A stretch of DNA of 64,000 bases from Sphingomonas hengshuiensis (GCF_000935025.1 NZ_CP010836.1:2852001-2916000); one strand, 5' to 3'. Shown: positions 15,406 through 25,039, counted from the stretch's first letter. Program-made: numbers and translations. Notes: generated from the letters alone by a model not told the origin.

Positions 15406-15960
15406 ATGGATACCGATCCCGCCGCGCGGTTCGTCGTCATTTCCGGATGCTCGGGCGGCGGCAAATCAACGCTGATCGATGAGTTGGCAAAGCGCGGACA
15501 CGCTGTCGTGGAAGAGCCCGGGCGGCGCATTATCGCCGACGAAATCGTGCGCGGCGGCGCGGCGCTTCCGTGGGTCGACCTCGCCGCATTCGCCCAGCGC
15601 GCGATCGAGGTGGCCTTACAGGATCGCAAACACGCCGCGCGACGTTCTGGCTGGGTGTTCTTCGACCGTAGTCTGGTCGATGCCGTCGTAGCCCTGGACC
15701 ATGTCAGCGGCGAACGGCACGCCGAGCCAGTGTGTCACGCGCATCGCTATCACACCCGTGTTTTTCTGACCCCGCCCTGGCCGGAGCTATTCGATAACGA
15801 CGCCGATCGTCGCCACGACGTCGGCGCGGCGATCGAGGAATATGACCGCCTGCGCGACGCCTATCCGCGCCTCGGCTATGAGGTCGTGCTTCTCCCTAAA
15901 ATACCCGTCCCGGCTCGTGCCGATTTCGTCCTCGATTTTCTGGGCGCGCACGCCAACTGA
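15406..15960 (+). CDS. AAA_28-type small ATPase
   Basis: 184 residues. A P-loop GCSGGGKST sits at 14-22, and the remainder follows the AAA_28 (predicted ATPase/kinase) pattern with an Arg-rich VEEPGRRIIADE motif, FFDRSLVDAV (Walker-B-like) and a RYHTRVFLTPPWPELFDND segment. Related proteins are annotated as ATP/GTP-dependent kinases of unknown target. Its ATG lies 3 bases after the nucleotidyltransferase-HEPN stop, so the two act together or at least are co-translated. Confidence 0.82.
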   Translation: MDTDPAARFVVISGCSGGGKSTLIDELAKRGHAVVEEPGRRIIADEIVRGGAALPWVDLAAFAQRAIEVALQDRKHAARRSGWVFFDRSLVDAVVALDHVSGERHAEPVCHAHRYHTRVFLTPPWPELFDNDADRRHDVGAAIEEYDRLRDAYPRLGYEVVLLPKIPVPARADFVLDFLGAHAN

Positions 15961-15973
15961 ACAGCGCCGTCGT

Positions 15974-16315
15974 CTATTCGCGATCCTGCGCTTCGGCCTG
16001 TGCGAACGCCCGTCGGCCGCGCCGTCGCCAGAGCGTCAGCATCTGCTCGCGATCCCCATCACGCAGCCGAGCCGCTGCCTCCGTCAGCAGGCCCAAGATC
16101 ACGGCGCGGTCATCCTCCGTCAGCTCGACCAGCCCTGCTTTCGCGACGAGGCCGCCCAGTTCGATCAGCTGCCTCGTGCGCTCGCGCCGTTTCACCTGCC
16201 AGTCGCGGTGATCATGCCGCGCCCGCTTCGCCTGGAGCCGGTTCCGCCCCTCTGTCGCCCGCCGCAGTGCCGCCCGGCTCGCGACCAGCGCGGCGGCCAG
16301 CGCCTTGCCGCTCAC
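15974..16315 (-). CDS. traD: TraD-like mobilization protein
   Basis: About 113 residues from a GTG at 16315 (the frame is open to an ATG at 16420). It contains the conserved TraD core RRERTRQLIELGGLVAKAGLVEL, then LGLLTEAAARLRDGD. Family role: small accessory protein of Ti/IncP-type transfer systems encoded beside the oriT and divergent from traA. It overlaps the end of the upstream TraC-like gene in another frame, by about 100 bases if the GTG start is right. Confidence 0.75.
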   Translation of the reverse strand: MSGKALAAALVASRAALRRATEGRNRLQAKRARHDHRDWQVKRRERTRQLIELGGLVAKAGLVELTEDDRAVILGLLTEAAARLRDGDREQMLTLWRRRGRRAFAQAEAQDRE

Positions 16316-16535
16316 CTCGAAAGAAAGCGGCGCCCCGGTTGCGCCACGCCTCCCGCGTCGCTGCGTCGGTGCCGGCCGCATGCAACAAGGCGCCGGCCAG
16401 TTCCTCCACGCCCAGCGCATCGGCGCCAGTCACCATCACCAGTTCGCCGAGCTGGCTCTGCTTGCGCGTCTTCAGGTGGCGCGCCTTGTCGGCGAGCGCC
16501 TTCAGGTCTGCATCATAGTCTCGGGGTTTTCGCAT
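16212..16535 (-). CDS. TraC-like mobilization accessory protein
   Basis: 107 residues. The N-terminus MRKPRDYDADLKALADKA, followed by QLGELVMVTGADAL and EELAGALLHAA, is typical of a small conserved protein encoded between oriT and traD in Sphingomonad mobilization regions (annotated as TraC or TraD by different sources). Likely binds near oriT and helps the relaxase. The last 30 residues are Gly/Arg-rich and overlap the traD gene. Confidence 0.75.
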   Translation of the reverse strand: MRKPRDYDADLKALADKARHLKTRKQSQLGELVMVTGADALGVEELAGALLHAAGTDAATREAWRNRGAAFFRGERQGAGRRAGREPGGTAAGDRGAEPAPGEAGAA

Positions 16536-16649
16536 GCTCCTGCCCTTCCTTGTGTCGGTCGGACAGACCAGATATCGTCATGGGCAATCCGCGCCAATAG
16601 CCTGAAACTTCGTGAGATTTCGCGGTCCCGAGAGCGATGAAATCGTTCG

Positions 16650-16677
16650 AGGGCGCGCTTATACGTCGTGCCGACGT
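16650..16677 (+). other. oriT core (Ti/Q-type nick region)
   Basis: The 171-base gap between the divergent traC/traD and traA genes contains AGGGCGCGCTTATACGTCG (16650-16668), very close to the nick-region core of Agrobacterium Ti plasmid and IncQ oriTs (consensus strand TAAGTGCGCCCT; here TAAGCGCGCCCT on the minus strand). A 6-bp inverted repeat ACGTCG-TGC-CGACGT (16663-16677) follows directly, as in Ti-type oriT. Comparison is from memory of those sequences. Confidence 0.78.
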
Positions 16678-16706
16678 GCGCTTTTAGGCGTATCTGGTGC
16701 GTCGCC

Positions 16707-19541
16707 ATGGCGATCTACCACTTCTCGGCCAAAGTCATTTCCCGCGCGGCTGGGTCGAGCGCGGTGGCGGCTGCCGCCTATCGCTCGGCATCGCGGCTGC
16801 ACGATCAGCGGCTCGGCCGGGACCATGACTTTTCCAACAAGGCAGGCGTCGTGCACAGCGAAGTGCTGCTGCCCGAAAACGCGCCCGAAGCGTGGCGCGA
16901 CCGCGAGCGGCTCTGGAATGATGTCGAGGCCGCCGAGCTGCGCAAGGACGCGCAGCTGGCCCGCGAAATCGAGTTCGCGATCCCGCGCGAAATGCAGCAG
17001 GCCGATGGCATCGAACTGGCGCGGTCGTTCGTCCAACGGGAATTCGTCGATCGCGGCATGGTTGCCGATCTCAATGTCCATTGGGATATTGGCCTCGATG
17101 GGCTGGCGAAGCCCCACGCCCATGTGATGCTTGGACTTCGCGGTGTCAGCGAAGACGGGTTAGGCGCAAAGGTGCGCGACTGGAACCGGACCGAGCTGCT
17201 GACCCACTGGCGCGAGGCCTGGGCGGAGCACGTCAATCAGCGCCTCGCCGAACTCGATATCGACGCGCGGGTCGATCACCGCAGCCTGGAAGCGCAGGGC
17301 ATCGATCTGGAGCCGCAGCACAAGATCGGTCCCGCCGCGTCGCGCATGGTGACGCAGGGGCGTGACAGCGAACGGCTCGAAGAACACCACGCCATCGCCC
17401 GCGCCAATGGCGAGAATATCCTCGCCAACCCCAGCATCGCGCTCGACGCGATCACCCACAGCCAGGCGACCTTCACTACCCGCGACCTGGCGATGTTCGT
17501 GCATAGCCACAGCGAAGGAAAGGACCAGTTCGATCAGGTGATAGCGGCGGTGCGCGCGTCGCCCGAACTGGTGAAGCTGGGCAAGGATGGGCGCGGCGAC
17601 GATCGCTTCACGTCGCGCGCGATGCTGGAGACCGAGAAGCGCCTCGAACGCGCCACCGTGACGCTCGACGCGCGCCGGCACCATGCTGTTGCCGATCGGC
17701 ATCTGGAACGGGCGATCGGCGTCGCCGAACAGCGCGGGCTTCGGCTTTCGCCCGAGCAGCGCGGGGCGCTGGAGCATGTAGCCGGCGCGCGGGGCATCAG
17801 CAGCGTCATCGGCTATGCCGGCACCGGCAAGAGTGCGATGCTCGGCGTCGCGCGCGAGGTGTGGGAAGCGGCGGGCTACACCGTCCACGGCGCGGCGCTG
17901 TCGGGCATCGCTGCGGAGAATCTGGAAAGTGGCTCGGGCATCGCGTCGCGCACCATCGCCAGCCTGGAGCATCAATGGGGCCAGGACCGCGAATTGCTGA
18001 CCGACAAATCCGTCCTCGTCATCGACGAGGCCGGGATGATCGGCACGCGGCAGATGGAGCGCGTTATCCGCGAAGCGGAGAAGCGCGGCGCGAAGGTGGT
18101 GCTCGTGGGTGACCCGCAACAGCTCCAGGCGATCGAAGCAGGTGCGGCGTTCCGCTCGATTGCCGAGCGACGCGGCGCAGTGGAAATCACCACCATCCGC
18201 CGCCAGTCCGAAGTCTGGCAGCGCGACGCCACGCGACAGCTAGCTACCGGCCGCACCGGCGAAGCACTGGCCGCCTATACGGAGGCTGGCCATGTCCATG
18301 CCGCCGAGACGCGCGAAGCAGCCCGCGACGCGCTGATCGACCGCTGGGACAAGGACCGGCAGGCCACACCACAGGCGAGCCGCATCATCCTCACCCATAC
18401 CAATGATGAAGTGCGCGAACTGAACACCGCAGCGCGCGACCGAATGCGGGCGGCACAGATGCTGGGCGACGACGTCGACCTCGTCGTCGAACGCGGAAGC
18501 CGATCGTTCGCGGCGGGCGACCGCGTCATGTTCCTCAAGAACGAGCGCAGCCTGGAGGTAAAGAACGGCACGCTCGGCACGATTGAGCAGGTCAGCGGAG
18601 TCGCGATGCGCGTGCGCACCGATGACGGGCGAAGTATCGCCTTCGACCTGAAGGACTATGTCCATGTCGATCACGGCTATGCCGCCACCATCCACAAGGC
18701 ACAGGGCATGACCGTCGACCGCGTCCATGTGCTGGCAACGCCGGGGCTGGACCGTCACGCTGCCTATGTTGCGCTGTCGCGCCATCGGGACCGCGTCGAT
18801 CTGCATTATGGCGGCGACGACTTTGCCGATGCCGGGCGGCTGGCCCGAACACTGGCGCGCGAGCGCGGCAAGGACATGGCGTCGGACTACACCCGCGCAC
18901 CCGACGTGCAACCAGCGCTATCGCCAACGCCGACGCCGCCCCGTCGCGGGATGTTCGACGGGCTGAAGCTCAGCAGCGCGCCGACCCACATGCCGAATCA
19001 GCCCAGTCCGCTCGAACAGGCGGTGCAGCGATTTGGCCGCGCGGCGCAAGACATCGTCGGTATGAAACAGCAGGGCTTCGAGCCCCTACCCCACCAGTGG
19101 GAAGCGTTGGGCAGTGCCCGCGACGAAATCGATGCGCTACGTCCCGGCGGCGGCGAAGACATGCGCGTGGCGATGAACAAGGACCCCGCCCTCATCAGCG
19201 AAACCGCGAATGGTCGCACCAGCCGCGCTATCCAAGCGATGGTCGCAGGGGGAGAAATCCGCCTCGATGCCGCGAACCGCGCCGACCGCTTCATCGCAGA
19301 TTGGCAGAACAAGGCTCAGCAACTGGAAACCCTGGAGAGGAAAAGGGATTACGGTGCCGCGAGGTCCACCAGGGATGGCATGACCGCCATGGCGAAGGCC
19401 CTGCACCGCGACCCGCAACTCGAGTCGCTGATGCGCAATCGCGCGCTGGAGCTGGGTTTGAAGTCTCAGGGCAGCGCGTCGATATCTCACGACCTCCAGG
19501 AATGGCTCGGCCGCTCGCGCGGGCTCGGCATCGGGATGTAG
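16707..19541 (+). CDS. traA: Ti-type conjugative relaxase-helicase TraA
   Basis: 944 residues. N-terminal MobA/MobL relaxase: MAIYHFSAKVISR start, catalytic Tyr25 in AAYRSAS, and the metal-binding HAH at 137-139 (KPHAHVMLGLR). C-terminal RecD-like helicase: Walker A GYAGTGKS near 369, Walker B VIDEAGM near 437, GDPQQLQAIE, and the late motif HGYAATIHKAQGMTVDR plus VALSRHRD. Family role: nicks one strand at oriT, stays bound to the 5' end and unwinds the DNA during transfer. The start at 16707 gives the family N-terminus. It is full length, so the element should be mobilizable. Confidence 0.95.
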   Translation: MAIYHFSAKVISRAAGSSAVAAAAYRSASRLHDQRLGRDHDFSNKAGVVHSEVLLPENAPEAWRDRERLWNDVEAAELRKDAQLAREIEFAIPREMQQADGIELARSFVQREFVDRGMVADLNVHWDIGLDGLAKPHAHVMLGLRGVSEDGLGAKVRDWNRTELLTHWREAWAEHVNQRLAELDIDARVDHRSLEAQGIDLEPQHKIGPAASRMVTQGRDSERLEEHHAIARANGENILANPSIALDAITHSQATFTTRDLAMFVHSHSEGKDQFDQVIAAVRASPELVKLGKDGRGDDRFTSRAMLETEKRLERATVTLDARRHHAVADRHLERAIGVAEQRGLRLSPEQRGALEHVAGARGISSVIGYAGTGKSAMLGVAREVWEAAGYTVHGAALSGIAAENLESGSGIASRTIASLEHQWGQDRELLTDKSVLVIDEAGMIGTRQMERVIREAEKRGAKVVLVGDPQQLQAIEAGAAFRSIAERRGAVEITTIRRQSEVWQRDATRQLATGRTGEALAAYTEAGHVHAAETREAARDALIDRWDKDRQATPQASRIILTHTNDEVRELNTAARDRMRAAQMLGDDVDLVVERGSRSFAAGDRVMFLKNERSLEVKNGTLGTIEQVSGVAMRVRTDDGRSIAFDLKDYVHVDHGYAATIHKAQGMTVDRVHVLATPGLDRHAAYVALSRHRDRVDLHYGGDDFADAGRLARTLARERGKDMASDYTRAPDVQPALSPTPTPPRRGMFDGLKLSSAPTHMPNQPSPLEQAVQRFGRAAQDIVGMKQQGFEPLPHQWEALGSARDEIDALRPGGGEDMRVAMNKDPALISETANGRTSRAIQAMVAGGEIRLDAANRADRFIADWQNKAQQLETLERKRDYGAARSTRDGMTAMAKALHRDPQLESLMRNRALELGLKSQGSASISHDLQEWLGRSRGLGIGM

Positions 19542-19551
19542 GCTCGCGCCC

Positions 19552-20127
19552 ATGACCGACATTCCCCGCCACCATGGCATTGCCGATGATCCCACCCAGG
19601 CCTTCGAAAACCTGCGGCAGGAGATTTCCCTCCTTCACACAGCCATTCAGGGGCTGACCGCTGCGCGCGAGAAAATGCCGGATTACAGCCCGACGCTGGG
19701 CGCGATCAGCCGACAACTCGCCGCGATGATGGAGGGCATCGCCCGCATCGAGCAGGCGCCGGCCGTGAAATTGACACCGGCCCTGATGGTCCAACACCTG
19801 GCGAAGGCGGCGGCAGATGCGCGAGCTGACGACAAACGCCAGATGGACGAAGCGCGTGTCGACCTGCATCAGGTGATTGGGCGCATCGACGGGATCGTCG
19901 TTCGGGCGCGGTCAACGGATCACCAGCGAAAGCGCGAGCTATGGATGATGCTCTGCGCATTTGTCGCGGGAATTCTGCTTTGGTCCTTCTTGCCGGGAAT
20001 GATCGCGCGCTCCCTCCCCGAGAGCTGGCATGTCCCGCAATGGATGGCAGCGAGGACATTGGGAAAGGAACAGGCCACTTCTAACGGGCCCTTCGTCGAA
20101 AATGACCATACACGTGAGCAAAATTGA
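19552..20127 (+). CDS. DUF6118 family protein
   Basis: 191 residues, starting 10 bases after traA. The N-terminal two thirds are helical (likely coiled coil, LRQEISLLHTAIQGLTAAREKM), and one membrane segment lies at about 131-152 (LWMMLCAFVAGILLWSFLPG). This matches DUF6118, which regularly follows traA in sphingomonad mobilization regions. Its role is unknown; a membrane anchor helping relaxase docking would be consistent but is a guess. Confidence 0.75.
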   Translation: MTDIPRHHGIADDPTQAFENLRQEISLLHTAIQGLTAAREKMPDYSPTLGAISRQLAAMMEGIARIEQAPAVKLTPALMVQHLAKAAADARADDKRQMDEARVDLHQVIGRIDGIVVRARSTDHQRKRELWMMLCAFVAGILLWSFLPGMIARSLPESWHVPQWMAARTLGKEQATSNGPFVENDHTREQN

Positions 20128-21284
20128 CTGACTCTGCGACTTACCGGTCATTCACTCGCGCCCTGCTCAACCGCAGCTCTCGCCAAAACCCGACACCCAG
20201 GTTTCCCACAGCCGGCTTCGCAACGCGGCTGCAACTGGGCCGGTTCCGGACTGGCAGCTTTAAAATTCGCGGGTAGCTATAGCAGTCGTTGAACGCTAAC
20301 GGACAGATCAATCCAATGATCACCGATCTTCCAACGTCCGACGATCTCAATGGCTCGGCACGAGCGCTGCTGAACATGGCTTGGGAGACCGCGCTCGGAG
20401 TGTTCCGGCTGCTTGAGCGGACCCAGGTTGAGACTTGGGACGATGACGGCAGTGTCCGCGAGGAATACCATGCCTCTCGCCAGCCGGCGCTGCGCCACGC
20501 TCTGGTCATGGTCCACCAAGCGCAGGAACTGGGGCTAAAGGCGCGCGTAGCAGCCGTCAGCCCCTATCTGCTGCTCGTCGGCGAACCGCGGCTATGGCCC
20601 TCCGGCGCTGATCGGCGACCGACCTCGTTCGAGGAGTTCCGCACCCTCGATGCCGCCGATCTGGTGCGCGTCCACAATACGGTTTGCGACACACCGCTCG
20701 ATGCCAATTTCACAAGGCTTTTCGAGGAGGGCCGGCGCGCGCGTAACAAAATCGTCCACCTTGGCGGTCATCGGATCGTATCGGACGCACGCGACATCCT
20801 GATACTGATCCTCGATACCCATGCTGCGCTGTTTCCCGAGGTGAGATGGGCCGCGGCGCGCATGGATCACGAACTCAACGACGGCTATGCGATCGCGGGC
20901 GGCGCCGATGTCGAGACCGGGCTCCTTAACGATTTTGAGCTTCTGCAGAAGGTGGTCGCGCCGCGTTATATCCGCCAGCATTTCGGGTTCGACAAGCGGC
21001 GACGGGCGTTCATGTGCCTGAGTTGCTCGAGCGATCAGCTCGACTGGGAAGCCGGCTCGCGCTTCGCCCAGCTTCTCGACGGAAGGGAGGATCAGCTGTT
21101 CTGCGCGGTGTGCGCCGTTACCAGAACCGTCCTGCGCGAGTCCTGCGGGGTCGATGGCTGCCGCTGCGATGTGCTGGCCGAGGACGATTACAAATGGGGC
21201 ACTTGCCTGCATTGCAATCAGGTCAATGATGCCCGCGAACCTATCCGCCGGTCGTGTCCCTGGTGGTGGTGTAGGTCGACGGTA

Positions 21285-21351
21285 GCGAAGCTGACCGGCC
21301 GCGCGCTTCCAACTAGCGCCGTAGCGGCCGGTCAGCTTCGCGGGTGGTCAT
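21285..21351. repeat. 18-bp perfect inverted repeat inside IS256-A left end
   Basis: GCGAAGCTGACCGGCCGC (21285-21302) and its exact complement (21334-21351) with a 31-base loop. It precedes the transposase gene and may block read-through transcription from the host gene into the transposase, a known protection in insertion sequences; function not shown here. Confidence 0.7.
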
Positions 21352-21404
21352 CGGAGATCTTCGGATAAGGTTGGGTTGCGAAGCTCAAGCTTACGGAGAT
21401 TCCG

Positions 21405-22604
21405 ATGACCGATGACAGCATGAACGTTCAGGCGCTTCTCGGGAAGAGCGCCGATGCCGACTTCCTGCGCGAGATGATCGGCTTTGCGGCCGAGCGGCTG
21501 ATGGACCTTGAGGTCGGCAGCATGACCGGCGCCGCCTACGGCGAGAAGAACCCGGAGCGGCTCGCCCAGCGCAACGGATATCGCGAGCGCGACTGGGAGA
21601 CGCGTGCCGGCACTGTCGAGCTGCGCATTCCCAAGCTGCGCAAGGGCAGCTATTTTCCCTGCTTCCTCGAACCGCGGCGCCTCGCCGAGAAGGCGCTCAC
21701 CGCTGTCGTCCAGGAGGCCTACATCCAAGGCATCTCGACGCGTTCGGTCGATGACCTCGTGAAAGCCATGGGGATGAGCGGTATCTCCAAGAGCCAGGTC
21801 AGCCGGCTGTGCGAAGAGATCGACGTCCGCGTCAAAGCCTTCCTCGAGCGCCCGATCGAGGGCGACTGGCCCTATGTCTGGATCGACGCGACCTACCTCA
21901 AGGTGCGCCAGGCCGGCCGCATCGTCTCGGTCGCCGTCACGATCGCCGTCGGCGTCAACAGCGACGGCCGGCGCGAGGTGCTCGGCATGGCGATCGGCGC
22001 GTCGGAAGCCGAGACCTTCTGGACCGACTTCCTGCGAGGCCTCGCGCGGCGCGGCCTGCGCGGCGTCAAGCTGGTCATCTCCGACGCGCACGAAGGCATC
22101 AAGGCCTCGGTATCGCGCGTGTTCAGCGCTACCTGGCAGCGCTGCCGGGTGCACTTCTCCCGCAACGCCCTCGCCCATGCCGGCAGGAGTGGCCGCCGCG
22201 TTGTCTCGGCGTTTATCGCCACCGCGTTCGCGCAGGAAACCGCCGGTGATGCCAAGACCCAGTGGCGCAAGGTCGCCGATCAGCTCAGGCCCAACGTCCC
22301 AAAGCTGGCAAAGCTCATGGATACCGCCGAAGAGGACGTGCTCGCCTACATGTCATTCCCAGCGCAGCACCGCACCAAGCTGCATTCGACCAACCCGCTG
22401 GAGCGCCTGAACGGCGAGATCAAACGGCGCACCGATGTCGTCGGCATCTTCCCCAACGAGGACGCTATCACCCGCCTCGTCGGCGCGATATTGCTCGAAC
22501 AGAACGACGAATGGGCCGTCCAGCGCGCCCGCTACATCACACTGGAAAGTGTCGCTCAGTTGAGCGATGATCCGCTCGTCACGCTGCCAGATATGGCAGC
22601 ATGA
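21405..22604 (+). CDS. IS256-family transposase (element A)
   Basis: 399 residues, mutator-type DDE transposase: [12 protein letters not shown] (first Asp, about 162), [14 protein letters not shown] (second Asp, about 228), then [10 protein letters not shown] and the Glu-containing [27 protein letters not shown]. The full-length, unbroken frame suggests the element could still move. It differs strongly from the second IS256 element at 25300. Confidence 0.95.
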   Translation: MTDDSMNVQALLGKSADADFLREMIGFAAERLMDLEVGSMTGAAYGEKNPERLAQRNGYRERDWETRAGTVELRIPKLRKGSYFPCFLEPRRLAEKALTAVVQEAYIQGISTRSVDDLVKAMGMSGISKSQVSRLCEEIDVRVKAFLERPIEGDWPYVWIDATYLKVRQAGRIVSVAVTIAVGVNSDGRREVLGMAIGASEAETFWTDFLRGLARRGLRGVKLVISDAHEGIKASVSRVFSATWQRCRVHFSRNALAHAGRSGRRVVSAFIATAFAQETAGDAKTQWRKVADQLRPNVPKLAKLMDTAEEDVLAYMSFPAQHRTKLHSTNPLERLNGEIKRRTDVVGIFPNEDAITRLVGAILLEQNDEWAVQRARYITLESVAQLSDDPLVTLPDMAA

Positions 22605-22909
22605 TCAGCCCCGCCCACACCGGGGATCGCCGTTACCGCGCCGGCGAAGCTACACCACCTGGTGGGACACGATCTATCCGCCGCGCGCGCCACAAGGCCG
22701 CGATGGATGCGCGCATCGCCGCGGAGCGCAGACAGATTGAGGGACCGCTGGACCCTGACGGCGAGTCGGGCAGCGCATAGGAAATGGGCCGACTGCAGCC
22801 AGCTTTTTGACATGTTCTGGAAGAAGCTGACTTGCTGACTTGGGCACCATCACAGGGCGCAATCGCGGGTTCAATTCTGGCTTTGTACTGCTTTCCGAGA
22901 TTCGCCCTA

Positions 22910-25039
22910 TCAGCGCCCGCTGCGCAAATCGATCTTCAGTTTCTGCTGGTAGACCGCGATCCGCTTCTTCGCGCGCGCGACGACATCGTCATAGTAAAGC
23001 ATCTCGGAGTAGATCTCGCCAAGCGGTGCGCGGGTTACCGGATCGAGCATTGTGCTCGCTTGGAAATACCCCTTCCCGTCCGGAAACGGAATCCAGTTGT
23101 TGAGCCTGAGCGGATTGACCGTGTCGCCGATCAGATAGCAATAGAATTTGCGCAGCTTGCCATGCGACTTGGCGGCTAGAAGATGCGCATATTCGAAAAG
23201 ATCGCCGATATGATCATCGAGCGACACATCGGGTGCTTTGAACTCGACGATGATCGCCGATCCCTCCTTGTTAAAAAGCGCGATATCGGGCCGCTTACCG
23301 GCATTGTCATCGGCGCGCTTCTGCAGGAGCTTTCGAAACTCCGCGTCGATATCGCTGTCAAAGATTTTCTCCGTTTCTGACCAAGGTATCTGCGCGAGCG
23401 GCTTATCCGACGCGATATGGTCGAAATACTGATACTCCTCGCTAAGCAGCCAAATGTCATGGTCGGCGAATTCAGTGCTGTCCTTGCGCATCGGAAAGAA
23501 GATGCTGTGAATGATGCGCTCGTCGCGGCGCTTGCCGGTCGCCGTGCTCGCCTGCATTGCGAGTTGCTTGCGGCACGCGAGATCAAGGATCTCGACGATC
23601 GCAGCGCGCCGGACGATCAGCTGCGATAGGTTCGCCATGTCGAAATCCTTGAGCGATGCGGTATATTTCCACGACAGCTCATTGATCTTCGTCCGGAATT
23701 CGTCGGTATCCGGCTGGGTGTTGATGATGTCCTCCTTGAGGTCGAAGATCTCCGCCGTCGCGTTGATCACGCGCTCCTGATATTTGCGTAGCACCCGCTC
23801 GACGACCTGCTGCGCGCTGTCGCCATGTCGGATTCGCGTTTCGGTATCGGCGAGCATGCCCACACCGACACCGAACTGTTCGAGGATATCCTTGAGGACA
23901 TCCTCCTTCTTCCAGTCCGCAGGCGCGACCATCTCCTCGATCACCGGGTCGATCGCCTCGTGAATAGCCGCGTAAGAGAGCTTCTCACCCCCGAAGAGGC
24001 CGCCTGTGCCGACCTCTTCGGGAATGTCGTCGAAATCGTCGCGTTGCTCGTTCACATGGCCGTCAAGATATTCGCCTTCGATCAGCACGATGTGATGGAA
24101 GCCGCCGACCGGACTGCGCTGCTCGGTTTTGGTCCGCAGATAGTAAGCCGTGATGTCTTTGACCGGTGATGATTTCGCGCAGAACGCGATAGCGTTGCGC
24201 GGCAGATCATAGTCTGACGCGTCGAGTTGGTAGTGCGACAGCGTGAAAAGCTGGTGCGATCCGAGCCCTTCTCCGCTCCGAGGATCGTGCTCCTCGACCT
24301 GGACCGGAACTTCGCGCGTGATCGCCGGCAGATCCGCGCGGCGCAGCCACTCGATCTTCTCCCCCTGCGTCCAGTGGTGCGTACGGAACCGCATCTCGAA
24401 ATCGCCCAGCTCATCGGCAAGTCCGACGAGGCGCTGCAGGAAGGCAACGAGTGTGACGCGGCGGAGGGTCGGCGCGGCGAAAATCTCGCTCAGCCGCTCA
24501 TTCTGGAAAACGCGCTCGCGCACGAGATCCTTGAGCTGCTCAAGGCGGATTGTCGTGCCGAGATCGGCGCCCGGCGCCGCGACCGTAGTGAAATCATCGA
24601 ACTCGATCTGTTTGCGCGGCTCGGCGAAATGCATCGTGCGGCGGCAGACATCGTCGCCATCGCGATAGCGGGTGTCGATCGCCATCTCGGCGAAATGGTG
24701 GAAGAACTGGATGCGCCCTGCACCCTTGCACTTGCCGATGCCGACGATGCCGAGGTCATCTTTGTAGGAGGTGTCCTTGGTAAGGAAGGCTTTCAGCTGT
24801 TCGTCGCCGAGCCCGCAGCCATTGTCCGCGCACGCGACCGCCATCGCTTCGCGCTCGCCGAGCAGGTCGGCCGCCGTGAAATCGACGTCGATCAGGATCG
24901 ATAGCGGCGCCACCGCTCCTTCGGCCTTCTTGCGGATAAGGAAGGAGTCGATCGCGTTCGAGATCAGCTCTTCGAACACGACATAGCGGTTCTTGCTGAG
25001 CCTCGTATTTTTGATGCTGCCCCGGATATCGAGTGTCAT
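22910..25039 (-). CDS. GHKL ATPase fused to a PD-(D/E)XK-like nuclease domain
   Basis: 709 residues from the ATG at 25039; the frame continues upstream but only there does the GHKL fold begin. N-box EELISNAIDSF (23-33), then ADNGCGLG (71-78) and GIVGIGKCKGAGR (97-109) form the Hsp90/MutL/histidine-kinase-type ATP site. A long middle region is followed near 585-602 by RPDIALF...IIVEFKAP, the D...ExK pattern of PD-(D/E)XK nucleases. Paramorc-like GHKL proteins joined to nucleases occur in restriction and phage-defence loci, so a DNA-damage or defence role is likely. I cannot assign it to a named defence system. It is codirectional with the next two upstream genes. Confidence 0.7.
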   Translation of the reverse strand: MTLDIRGSIKNTRLSKNRYVVFEELISNAIDSFLIRKKAEGAVAPLSILIDVDFTAADLLGEREAMAVACADNGCGLGDEQLKAFLTKDTSYKDDLGIVGIGKCKGAGRIQFFHHFAEMAIDTRYRDGDDVCRRTMHFAEPRKQIEFDDFTTVAAPGADLGTTIRLEQLKDLVRERVFQNERLSEIFAAPTLRRVTLVAFLQRLVGLADELGDFEMRFRTHHWTQGEKIEWLRRADLPAITREVPVQVEEHDPRSGEGLGSHQLFTLSHYQLDASDYDLPRNAIAFCAKSSPVKDITAYYLRTKTEQRSPVGGFHHIVLIEGEYLDGHVNEQRDDFDDIPEEVGTGGLFGGEKLSYAAIHEAIDPVIEEMVAPADWKKEDVLKDILEQFGVGVGMLADTETRIRHGDSAQQVVERVLRKYQERVINATAEIFDLKEDIINTQPDTDEFRTKINELSWKYTASLKDFDMANLSQLIVRRAAIVEILDLACRKQLAMQASTATGKRRDERIIHSIFFPMRKDSTEFADHDIWLLSEEYQYFDHIASDKPLAQIPWSETEKIFDSDIDAEFRKLLQKRADDNAGKRPDIALFNKEGSAIIVEFKAPDVSLDDHIGDLFEYAHLLAAKSHGKLRKFYCYLIGDTVNPLRLNNWIPFPDGKGYFQASTMLDPVTRAPLGEIYSEMLYYDDVVARAKKRIAVYQQKLKIDLRSGR

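Larger units (their letters stand above)
21251..22673 (+). mobile_element. IS256-family insertion sequence A
   Basis: Flanked by an exact 10-bp direct repeat CTATCCGCCG (21241-21250 and 22674-22683). Terminal inverted repeats share TCGTGTCCC and GGTGGTGTAG at both ends. One transposase gene lies inside. A perfect 18-bp inverted repeat (21285-21302 with 21334-21351) lies between the left end and the transposase. The target duplication, slightly longer than the usual 8-9 bp of IS256, is clear. Confidence 0.9.
20316..22780 (+). pseudogene. HEPN-motif/zinc-ribbon protein gene interrupted by an IS256 element
   Basis: The 5' part (20316-21250) encodes an N-terminal helical domain with RRARNKIVH, an R-x4-H HEPN signature at about residue 142, then two Cys clusters (CLSCSSD...CAVCA and CGVDGCRC...CLHCNQ) that look like zinc ribbons. 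At 21250 a 1.42-kb IS256-family element is inserted. Joining 20316-21250 to 22684-22780 restores one frame of 343 residues ending in DGESGSA and TAG at 22778. With the insertion the frame instead runs into IS sequence and stops at 21366, losing about 31 native residues but both Cys clusters remain, so residual function is possible. The protein family is not one I can name. Confidence 0.75.
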
